The position numbers were made by a program, and so were the translations under genes. Under the pieces are notes generated by a model. The model did no database searches, was not told the origin of the DNA, and was given only the letters and a program-made list of their open reading frames with translations. 64,000 nucleotides of DNA from Ariolimax columbianus (lineage: Eukaryota; Mollusca; Gastropoda; Stylommatophora; Arionidae), in assembly GCA_036924085.1 (NCBI GenBank), contig JAVGWX010000002.1, positions 157,375,316-157,439,315 on the forward strand, given 5' to 3'. Below, piece by piece: positions 56,801-64,000 of the stretch (within the stretch, counting starts at the first letter, position 1; every line of letters begins with the position of its first letter).

Positions 56801-57434
56801 ACTTCACATATGCCGTCAAGGCACACGTGCGGCAAAGTGTGTCGCCCTCAGATCGGACTGTGTAGTCAAATATGGTCCCATCTAACTTCACAAATGCCGT
56901 CACGGCACACGTGCGGCAAAGTGTGTCGCCCTCAGATCGGACTGTGTAGTCAAATATGGTCCCATCTAACTTCACATATGTCGTCAAGGCACACGTGCGG
57001 CAAAGTGTGTCGCCCTCAGATCGGACTGTGTAGTCAAATATGGTCCCATCTAACTTCACATATGTCGTCACGGCACACGTGCGGCAAAGTGTGTCGCCCT
57101 CAGATCGGACTGTGTAGTCAAATATGGTCCCATCTAACTTCACATATGCCGTCAAGGCACACGTGCGGCAAAGTGTGTCGCCCTCAGATCGGACTGTGTA
57201 GGTAAATATGGTCCCATCTAACTTCACATATGCCGTCACGGCACACGTGCGGCAAAGTGTGTCGCCCTCAGATCGGACTGTGTAGTCAAATATGGTCCCA
57301 TCTAACTTCACATATGTCGTCACGGCACACGTGCGGCAAAGTGTGTCGCCCTCAGATCGGACTGTGTAGTCAAATATGGTCCCATCTAACTTCACATATG
57401 TCACGATGATGTCGTCTTTCCTTTCGATTGGCAA
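53694..57434 (-). CDS. Uninterrupted 84-bp-repeat reading frame, 28-residue Cys-containing repeat
   Basis: Seen: about 42 units of 84 bp (53,871-57,402) read on the - strand as YVKLDGTIFDYTVRSEGD, then TLCRTCAVTT, without stop or frameshift for over 1,240 codons. Variation is mainly A/T/I before YVK, L/V after CA, and D or T before YT. The + strand also reads openly but is broken at least three times. The frame begins after TAA CAG with no ATG; an acceptor-like ATAACAG sits right there. The end reads through a hydrophobic stretch (CRSLWFCIVAMSFCWAMLAI) to a stop at 53,694. Not a family I recognise. It could be a secreted or membrane repeat protein entered by splicing, or a recent non-coding satellite. 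Two Cys per repeat could form ladder-like disulphides (inference). Confidence 0.4.
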   Translation of the reverse strand: MPIERKDDIIVTYVKLDGTIFDYTVRSEGDTLCRTCAVTTYVKLDGTIFDYTVRSEGDTLCRTCAVTAYVKLDGTIFTYTVRSEGDTLCRTCALTAYVKLDGTIFDYTVRSEGDTLCRTCAVTTYVKLDGTIFDYTVRSEGDTLCRTCALTTYVKLDGTIFDYTVRSEGDTLCRTCAVTAFVKLDGTIFDYTVRSEGDTLCRTCALTAYVKLDGTIFDYTVRSEGDTLCRTCALTTYVKLDGTIFTYTVRSEGDTLCRTCAVTTYVKLDGTIFDYTVRSEGDTLCRTCAVTAYVKLDGTIFTYTVRSEGDTLCRTCAVTTYVKLDGTIFDYTVRSEGDTLCRTCALTTYVKLDGTIFDYTVRSEGDTLCRTCAVTAFVKLDGTIFDYTVRSEGDTLCRTCALTAYVKLDGTIFDYTVRSEGDTLCRTCAVTTYVKLDGTIFDYTVRSEGDTLCRTCALTAYVKLDGTIFDYTVRSEGDTLCRTCAVTTYVKLDGTIFDYTVRSEGDTLCRTCALTAYVKLDGTIFDYTVRSEGDTLCRTCALTVYVKLDGTIFDYTVRSEGDTLCRTCALTTYVKLHGTIFDYTVRSEGDTLCCTCAVTAYVKLDGTIFDYTVRSEGDTLCRTCALTTYVKLDGTIFDYTVRSEGDTLCRTCALTTYVKLDGTIFDYTVRSEGDTLCRTCAVTIYVKLDGTIFDYTVRSEGNTLCRTCAVTTYVKLDGTIFDYTVRSEGDTLCRTCALTTYVKLDGTIFDYTVRSEGDTLCRTCALTTYVKLDGTIFDYTVRSEGDTLCRTCALTTYVKLDGTIFDYTVRSEGDTLCRTCAVTTYVKLDGTIFDYTVRSEGDTLCRTCALTAYVKLDGTIFDYTVRSEGDTLCRTCALTAYVKLDGTIFDYTVRSEGDTLCRTCALTTYVKLDGTIFDYTVRSEGDTLCRTCAVTAYVKLDGTIFDYTVRSEGDTLCRTCAVTIYVKLDGTIFDYTVRSEGDTLCRTCALTTYVKLDGTIFDYTVRSEGDTLCRTCALTTYVKLDGTIFDYTVPSEGDTFCRTCALTTYVKLDGTIFDYTVRSEGDTLCRTCALTAYVKLDGTIFDYTVRSEGDTLCRTCALTTYVKLDGTIFDYTVRSEGDTLCRTCALTTYVKLDGTIFDYTVRSEGDTLCRTCALTAYVKLDGTIFDYTVRSEGDTLCRTCALTASEIRLFCVLSCRSLWFCIVAMSFCWAMLAICVMAVRQAECSVQPFADAVINEENLEVH
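53871..57402. repeat. 84-bp satellite, 42 copies, each with a CACGTG
   Basis: The unit CACATATGTCGTCAAGGCAC plus ACGTGCGGCAAAGTGTGTCG plus CCCTCAGATCGGACTGTGTA plus GTCAAATATGGTCCCATCTA plus ACTT. Copies differ at a handful of positions (GTCGTC/GCCGTC, AAGG/ACGG, GCGGC/GCGAC). All carry the E-box palindrome CACGTG. Confidence 0.95.
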
Positions 57435-58300
57435 CTGTTATTGTTTGCTTTATTGATCTTATATGGATCTTGATTTTAAAGCCTCTTATGAAGCACATTA
57501 TGAATGATCGATTATTTTGAATTTGTAACATGTTGTAAATGACCATACTTTTCACTAAACTCTTTTTACGCTAATGTTTTACTGATTTTAGATCGACTAG
57601 GCATTTCTGAGCATGGGCAGCAACTCTTCTCGTCCGACTGGTCCCATCTATCCGGTTAAATATAATAAGAGTTATATACCTTATCTATTTAGAATTCAAC
57701 TAATAGCGGAGGTTCATAATGGCAGATTGCCTGCAAATAATATTTCTCATGAAATTATTTGTGTTTTCGCTGAATATACAAGTTGTTAGTTGTTCGCTGT
57801 TTTCTCAAGTCCCCATCTTTTATTATAATCTGCATACTCAAGTCAGTTTTCTGCAGCTCTCAAGTACGCCATCAGGCGTGAAGTCTATTGATCTCTTTGC
57901 GTCATTGAAGATCTAAGAAGCAGCTTTGCTTTTGTATTAACACGAAACGGGCTTAAATGATTACCAAGAAAAGTGTGTGTAGGTTTTCGATTTCACCTCG
58001 TGTAGCAGGGGAGTGTAAGATAGTTGAGAGGAGACGAGTAATGATTCGCTTGAGTGGGAAGGGATAAGATAACTTGACACGGATGGGAATATTGCATATG
58101 CGGATGTATTGTGTGCGCATTGTTAGAGCAGTGGTAGGAAACATGAAGCCCGTTTGCCGAACATGCCCGTATCACAATCCCCTCAAAACTAGATTCCATA
58201 TCCCTCTGTTAGCTCTAACAAATAATTCAAGTATATATTTCAGGCCTGGTTTACAACCGCACGATTAAAATACATTGTACAGATTTGCCAGCGCGCAAGT
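57435..58300. other. No gene recognised
   Basis: Unique AT-rich sequence with short open frames on both strands lacking supporting features. Confidence 0.5.
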
Positions 58301-58308
58301 CTCTCTTT

Positions 58309-58438
58309 GTCTGTGTGTGTGTGTGTGTGTGTATGTATGTGTGTGTATGTGTATGTATGTATGTATGTGTGTGTGTGTATGTGTATGTGTATGTATGTAT
58401 GTATGTATGTATGTATGTGTGTGTGTGTGTGTGTATGT
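58309..58438. repeat. (TG)n / (TATG)n microsatellite
   Basis: Alternating TGTGTG and TATGTATG runs, about 130 bp. Confidence 0.95.
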
Positions 58439-58529
58439 AAAGATATCTCAGCTCTGTAGGTCTTCAACCAATGCTCACTGTCTACTAATGCCATCCATTT
58501 GAACTACTTCCACGTGTCCCTACTGCTAC

Positions 58530-58715
58530 TATGTGTGTCACAAACTCTCTTCTTAACGACCGTATTGGTGTACCTCAACTCCACTTGCCCTTGGGGGTTC
58601 CAGAGCAGAACTATCTTGTAATGCTAATAGCTATTTTCCGTAAAGTGTGTCCTATTCTACACCAGCGACTTCTCCTACTTCGTGTCCCACTGACATCTTC
58701 CCGGCTCTTTCCCAC
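58530..58715 (-). mobile_element. LINE 3'-end fragment (LINE-H)
   Basis: On the - strand RRSRWCRIGHTLRKIAISIT, then GTPKGKWS with a stop, resembles the C-terminal WRWIGHTLRK...W.PQGKR segment of LINEs. Confidence 0.6.
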
Positions 58716-58969
58716 AGATTAGATTGCTATTCTTGTGGTGAACTTAAATACCTTTGATTTCGGTAAATTCCCTTATTGAATGAAAGCTCCACTAACCTTT
58801 TGTATGCGATATCTCTATCTGTTCATTCGGCGTTTTCTATATTGCTATAAAGATAGATGCATGATACAATACATTGCTATAGTTAACAATATTCAGGACA
58901 CTTTATATTTTGTGACTGCTACCTTCATTTATAAGTTACAAATGAAAGTGTTCCACGACCATCTCAATG

Positions 58970-59725
58970 ACATGGTCTCTGACCCCAGTCCAAGAGAAGG
59001 CCTTTTGACGTGATCTCTGAATCCCTATCTAAGAGAAGGCCGTCTGACGTGGTCTCTGAATCCCTGTCTAAGAGAAGGCCGTCTGACGTGCTCTCTGAAA
59101 TCCGTCTTGGGGAAGGCCTTTTGACGTGGTCTCTGAACCCCGTCTTGGAGAAGGCCTTTTGACGTGGTCTCTGAACCCCGTCTTGGAGAAGGCCGTCTGA
59201 CGTGTTCTCCGAACCCCGTCTTGGAGAAGGCCTTTTGACGTGGTCTCTGAACCCCGTCTTGGAGAAAGCCGTCTGACGTGTTCTCTGAACCCCTTCTTGG
59301 AGAAGGCCTTTTGACGTGGTCTCTGAACCCCGTCTTAGAGAAGGCCTTTTGACGTGGTCTCTGAACTCCGTCTTTGAGAAGGCCGTCTGACGTGGTCTCT
59401 GAATCCCGTCTTGGAGAATGCCGTCTGACGTGGTCTCTGAACCACTGTCTAAGAGAAGGCCGTCTGACGTGGTCTCTGAACCCCGTCTTGCAGAAGGCCG
59501 TCTGACGTGGTCTCTGAACCACTGTCTAAGAGAAGGCCGTCTGACGTGCTCTCTGAATCCATGTCTAAGAGAATGCCTTGTGACATGCTCTCTGAACCCC
59601 GTCTTGGAGAAGGCCGTCTGACGTGGTCTCTGAACCCGTCCTGGAGAAGACTGTCTGACATGATCTCTGAACTTCGTCCTGGAGAAGGCTGTCTGACGTG
59701 GGCGTCGAACATGGTCCTGGAGAAG
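58970..59725. repeat. 38-bp minisatellite, about 20 copies, read in all three phases
   Basis: The unit GACGTGGTCTCTGAACCCCG plus TCTTGGAGAAGGCCGTCT. Since 38 is not divisible by 3, a single - strand frame (58,964-59,803) passes through the repeat in three phases in turn, giving a 38-residue super-repeat (DHVKRPSPRRGSE, then TTSDGLLQDGV, then QRPRQTAFSKTGFR). Two frames stay open for over 160 codons. This follows from a stop-free unit; no other sign of coding. Confidence 0.9.
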
Positions 59726-59804
59726 GCTGTCATGATCTGTGTTAGGGCCTTCATTATTCCCATTTCTCAACCTGACGTGGTTGTCTGACAGGCTAGCTTT
59801 CATG

Positions 59805-60340
59805 TTGTATTGTCCTTCCTAAATGAGAGCAGACACGTGTCACTTATATAAATGGATAAATTGGATGATGCCATGGCTTAGCCACGAACCCGCTCTTTCT
59901 ACTGACAAAGATATGCACTACAGCAGTTCTATGATTCATTATTTATACAGGCTTCAAGTCATGTCAGTCAACATCTCACCTGGCTGTATTTATCGTGTCC
60001 ATCAACCTTCGACCCTTAATATGCCGATGAGGTTTGCGGCGCACTGCGTTTTACTGCACTAGGTTCAAAATGGAAGGAAGCTCCACTTTACGACTAGTTA
60101 GTTTCCAGGAACATTCTGTAAAACGACAATTTTCATAAAACGACGAACGGGCTCTTCTCACTTGTAAATACATATTAGTATCTAATTCTAAGGTGGATAC
60201 TACCATATTCAGAGTTAGCAATTAAACTAACGCCGAAAAGCTGTGTTCGTCTTTATGTATCCACGTAATTGTGACTGGTTTTTGTGAGTTATTTCTTCGT
60301 TGTTTTAAATTTTATGTTTCTGAAATATGTCGTGAACGGC
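59805..60340. other. No gene recognised
   Basis: Unique sequence, short frames only. Confidence 0.5.
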
Positions 60341-60344
60341 AGGT

Positions 60345-61142
60345 CAGCTTGTCTCTAACATGGATCGAGTATATCGAGTAGGACAGGAAAGATGGACTCG
60401 TAAAGGTAAGCTTGTCTCTAGCGTGGATCGAGTCTGAGTGGGGTGGAAGGAATGGGTTGGTAAAGCTTGTCTCTATCAGGGATCAAGTCTGAGTGGGGTG
60501 GAAGGAATGGGTTTGTAAAACTTGTCCCAAACAGGGGTCAAGTCTATCGAGTAGGGTGGAAGGAATGGGTTTGTAAAACTTGTCCCAAACAGGGGTCAAG
60601 TCTATCGAGTAGGGTGGAAGGGATGGGTTTGTAAAGCTTGTCTCTATCAAGGATCAAGTCTGAGTGGGGTGGAAGGGATGGGTTTGTAAAGCTTGTCTCT
60701 ATCAGGGATCAAATCTGAGTGAGGTGGAAGGGATAGGTTTGTAAAGCTTGTCCCAAACAGGGGTCAAGTCTATCGAGTAGGGTGGAAGGGATGGGTTTGT
60801 AAAGCTTGTCTCTATCAGGGATCGAGTATATCGAGTAGGACAGGAAGGATGGGCTTGTAACGGTTAGCTTGTCTCTAGCGTGGATCGAGTCTATCGAGTA
60901 GGGTGGAAGTGATGGGTTTGTAAAGCTTGTATCTATCAGGGATCAAGTCTGAATGGGGCGGAAGGGATGAGTTCGTAAAGCTTGTCTCTATCTGGGATCA
61001 AGTCTGAATGGGGCGGAAGGGATGAGTTCGTAAAGCTTGTCTCTATCAGGGATCGAGTGTGAGTGGAGTAGAAGGGATGAGTTTGGAAAGCTTGTCTCTA
61101 TCAGGGATCAAGTCTGAGTGGGGTGGAAGTGATGGGTTTGTA
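60345..61142. repeat. 55-61 bp minisatellite, about 14 copies
   Basis: The unit AGCTTGTCTCTATCAGGGAT plus CAAGTCTGAGTGGGGTGGAA plus GGGATGGGTTTGTAA, with longer forms containing TATCGAGTAGGG. Variants are interspersed, implying unequal exchange. Confidence 0.9.
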
Positions 61143-61663
61143 ATGAGACAATGTTAATAGCGTCGTTAACGGCAGCATAAACTAACCTGATGTCAAACTT
61201 TGGGCCGTGCTCCAGATGTGGTTCCTGACTTCCATTTTGGATTCTTTGTTTCGCCGATAACTTGTCTTAAGTCGTTTTCTCTTCCGTTTTCCCTCTGGAT
61301 ACCATCAATGTCCTGATGATGCTGTCAGGTCTTTTTTTCAGAATAAGACCTCCAGTGACATTCCAGTAACGACCTTTTGTTATGTTTGTTATGAGTGTGT
61401 GCATATTCTGTTGCTTTCTATGGGCAAGTAGGGGCTGAATGGTGATAGTATATATGCCAGAATATTTGATTAATCTTTCTCTGATAGTATATATGGACAG
61501 ATGGCAACTTGGCCGTGTCTTGTTCTGTTAATCTGCAATACTTTGCATGATGTATCGTACCACACAGAACGTAGGTAGCTCTTTTATATTCTAAGCCCAA
61601 TGTTTCTCCGGTACTGTCAAGACATCCAAATGCCATTCTGGCTTTGTTCATTCTGCTTTTTTG

Positions 61664-61899
61664 CGTTCGCCTTATTTCTCTATTCCCCAAGGCGGTGTGC
61701 GATGCACTATATTTTTATTTTGCGCCTGTCGGCCTAGTGCATTCGATTTCAGCATGTATTTTATGCAAGGGTCTGCATCCTCCTGCATTTTCTAAGAGTT
61801 TGCTTCCCCAGGGTAACGGCCGGTGCTGTGATGGAGAGCGAACCCAGCACCTCCAGATTGTTAGCCGTGTCACTTAAGCACTAACCCACACCGTCCCCT
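61664..61899 (-). mobile_element. tRNA-derived SINE inserted in LINE-I
   Basis: On the - strand it starts GGACGGTGTGGGTTAGTGCT, resembling a tRNA 5' end with an A box (TTAGTGCTTAAGTG). About 45 bp later comes GGGTTCGCTCTCC, a B-box-like motif. ATTCTGTTTTTG (61,900-61,911) and ATTCTGCTTTTTTG (61,650-61,663) flank it as a 12-14 bp target-site duplication, and the LINE reading (KNRI...NKARMAFG) rejoins across it. Confidence 0.7.
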
Positions 61900-61904
61900 A
61901 TTCT

Positions 61905-62380
61905 GTTTTTGATATCTTGGCCTGTTCCATAGTCTGCTGTAACTTTGCTTTCAATGTAAGGTTGGCCTGTTCCAGTCTGCTGTAACTGTGTTGTTAATGT
62001 AAGCTTGGCCTGTTCCAGTCTGCTGTAACTTTGCTTTCAATGTAAGGTTGGCCTAATCCAGTCTGCTGTAACTGTTCTGTTAATGTAAGCTTGGCCTGTT
62101 CCAGTCTGCTGTAACTGTTTTCAATGTAAGTTTGGTCTGTTCCAGTCTGCTGTAACTGTGCTTTCAATGTAAGCTTGGCCTGTTCCAGTCTGCTGTAACT
62201 GTTTTCAATGTAAGCTTGGCCTGTTCCAATCTGCTGTAACTGTGCTTTCAATGTAAGCTTGGCCTATCCCAGTCTGCTGTTACTGTGCTTTCAATGTAAG
62301 CTTGGCTTATTCCAGTCTGCTGTAACTGTGCTGTTAATGTAAGCTTGGCCTGTTCCAGAGGCTGCTGTAACTGTGCTTTT
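61905..62380. repeat. About 43-bp minisatellite, about 11 copies, born inside LINE-I
   Basis: The unit GCTTGGCCTGTTCCAGTCTG plus CTGTAACTGTGCTTTCAATG plus TAA, with shorter copies lacking GTGCT. On the - strand one phase reads STVTADWNRPSLHIE, which continues the LINE motif GSTVTADGGT-like, so the repeat was amplified from LINE coding sequence. Confidence 0.85.
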
Positions 62381-62699
62381 AGTGCATGTAAATGTATATG
62401 TCTGTGGCAGTTCTTTGTTCCCTATGTTAATTGGTCTGGAATTAATTACATTTACTGACATGACTTCTATCTTTTTTATATTATGTTTAGTCTATATTAT
62501 TGGTTATATAGACTAAAGTGGTTTATTTTGCTCTTGAATGTGTTGGTGTAAATGTGAAATTAAGGAAATGCTATCTACATATTCCATGTCGCCCAGTGCT
62601 GAGTTGCATGTCGATCTTATATCTCTTATGGTGTCATAGGTAGTGTTAGTTCATTACCTAGTCAATAACAGATAGGAAGCCATGGCTGTATCGTTGTTC

Positions 62700-63520
62700 T
62701 GTTCCGCCTCAATAATGTAATCGGCTCGCTCAAAACTGTGTGCGCCTTTTGGAGCGTAAAAAAGTTAATGAACAAGGTGGATGGTGTTTGTTGACAAACA
62801 ACTTTCAGTGATTGGAGTAACAAACAAGGAGAACATCAGATAAAGAAAGATGAAGCCCTTTACAAAGAGTTTGCGAGAATTGAAGAAAACTTTGACACGA
62901 CGGTCATGCATATCTGCCATTTCAATTGTATTCGCTCTCCTAAAATATAATTATTTTAATAGAGAATAACTTACCCCAAAATGTAGCAAAAACGTAGAGA
63001 ACATCCTAATACCGAGTATATCCTTGCTTTCTTTAATTTGTTTAGTGTCAGAATCTGGTCATGTTTTATTGTTGTTGTTCTGAGAAACATAACAAGCACA
63101 CCTTTCCCGAAAAGCGGCACGTGGTGATGTACTGTCACTTACAGACTATTGCGTTTAGGCATGCGTAATTCCGAATGTATTGAAATGCCTCAACACATGT
63201 CCTTCTTGATTCATTGGTCATGTGTTGCCAGGTGGGCGTGTCGTGTCTCGAGAGGGTATTATGCGTAGATAAAACCGTGCCTCGTTTTGTGGCTCTACTA
63301 TGACCAGGAAGCCTGGCGTTTAACTAAGAGAAGTATATACAGACATACACGCGGCCGCCAAACAGATGTCTCCGTCGCGTAGTCCGCTTGAGATGTCCGG
63401 GTGAAATAGCAAGCAGGGACTTTCAACAGTATTTATGACATCAATAAATACAGCTTAAGATAAAAGGAGAGCAGGTATGGATTGCCAGAACACCCTCTCG
63501 TAAGGTTAGGAAATACTGGA
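62700..63520. other. No gene recognised
   Basis: Unique DNA. A GTAAGTTATTC donor-like site on the - strand near 62,972 follows an ATG reading MFSTFLLHFG, too little to call an exon. Confidence 0.4.
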
Positions 63521-63524
63521 CAAT

Positions 63525-63720
63525 ATGCCACAATGTTACCGTCCACCATGTCACAAAGTTATGACCTCCATTTCAGAAAGTTACTAACCTACATGTCACA
63601 AAGATACTGACCTCCATGTCAAAAAGTTACAGGACACCACCCCACAAAGTTACTGTCCTCCATGTTACAAAGTTACTGGACACCACCCCACAAAGTTACA
63701 GTCCTCCATGTCACAATGTT
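63525..63720. repeat. About 22/45-bp degenerate minisatellite
   Basis: CACAAAGTTACTGNCCTCCATGT-like units alternate with GGACACCACCCCACAAAGTTAC, about 8 imperfect half-units. The last 280 bp of the window show nothing recognisable. Confidence 0.75.
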
Positions 63721-64000
63721 GTAACAGTACCAATCTGAGCATGAGCGTTTAGGGCAGGGGTGATGTGGTCGGCGACTCTGAGAACAAAGGTACCTGAATG
63801 TGTGCCAAGGTCACTCACCGTCTCAACAAAGGAAAACGGGGTGGGGGAAAGAATGTTTAGTCCAGGTAGACGCTGGCCTCTGGCGTTCCGATTTGGGTAG
63901 TGAGAGATGAGTGACAGACAAGAGGGCAGCGGGGCTTGCTGCGATATATGAGTGACAGGTGTTCATAGTAATTCGTTCCAATAACGACTGATTGGGGTCA

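Larger units (their letters stand above)
61150..62690 (-). mobile_element. LINE fragment carrying a nested SINE and an internal minisatellite (LINE-I)
   Basis: On the - strand the order is: KIEVMSVNVINSRPINIGNK with KELPQTYTF (62,500-62,390), STVTA where the 43-bp minisatellite begins, QDIKNRI at about 61,900, a SINE, then NKARMAFGCLDS (about 61,640), LTEQDTAKLPSV and QRKINQIFW (61,530-61,460). Near 61,250-61,330 comes a PEGKRKRKRLKTS tail. These follow the LINE order after RT motif C. Heavily decayed. Confidence 0.75.

Noticed and set aside
58240..58502. Frames rich in CVCV or THTH
   Set aside because: Translations of the (TG)n microsatellite.
62960..63010. - strand mini exon MFSTFLLHFG before GTAAGT
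   Set aside because: Only ten residues, no acceptor or partner exon; chance is likely.
63240..63300. Possible promoter with a GATAAAACC TATA-like motif on the + strand
   Set aside because: No downstream exon or start codon context supports it.
1..64000. CRISPR array or telomere
   Set aside because: The arrays have no unique spacers between repeats, and no TTAGGG-type runs were seen.

Overview
This 64 kb window looks like animal nuclear DNA. It has spliced-gene signals, many decayed non-LTR retrotransposon (LINE) pieces, a tRNA-derived SINE and an extreme density of minisatellites, with no operon-like gene layout. The LINE types and repeat richness would suit a mollusc or other lophotrochozoan, but that is a weak inference.

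Layout. (1) Positions 1-33,246 are a 9-bp minisatellite built from TTGGTGTAG, TGGCTGTAG and TGACTGTAG, cut into five blocks by five nearly identical 594-596 bp cassettes. On the + strand it reads as VVGVVA or CSWCSG. On the - strand the frame facing CSW reads as a Thr/Pro-rich, mucin-like chain of tripeptides (PTT, ATT, VTT). On the - strand each cassette ends in a conserved 3' splice acceptor and has a possible donor at its start. The four complete blocks are then 2,049, 1,878, 5,433 and 2,121 nt, all divisible by 3 and flanked by phase-1 introns. (2) 33.8-40.4 kb holds unique DNA, short tandem duplications and several decayed LINE pieces. (3) 40.72-46.52 kb is a 24-bp satellite split by a 5'-truncated, RNase H-bearing LINE; a 12-bp inverted repeat lies at the outer edges of the satellite. 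(4) 46.6-53.7 kb carries many minisatellites, more LINE pieces and, on the - strand, a convincing signal-peptide exon (47,438-47,551) with a phase-1 donor, plus a good upstream donor at 48,909. (5) 53.87-57.40 kb is a 42-copy 84-bp array whose - strand reads as one uninterrupted frame with two cysteines per 28-residue repeat. (6) 57.4-64 kb has microsatellites, 38-, 55- and 43-bp minisatellites, LINE 3' ends and a SINE inserted in a LINE.

The main hypothesis is a very large secreted mucin-like gene on the - strand: an untranslated exon ending at 48,910, a signal-peptide exon at 47,501-47,438, possibly a 24-nt linker exon at 33,866-33,843, then Thr-rich repeat exons running leftward out of the window. 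More than 8,600 codons of repeat stay in one frame before a frameshift-rich zone at 3.4-4.8 kb. The phases agree at each proposed junction, but no transcript evidence is available, the donor of the repeat exons is weak, and the link from the signal exon to the repeats crosses about 13.6 kb.
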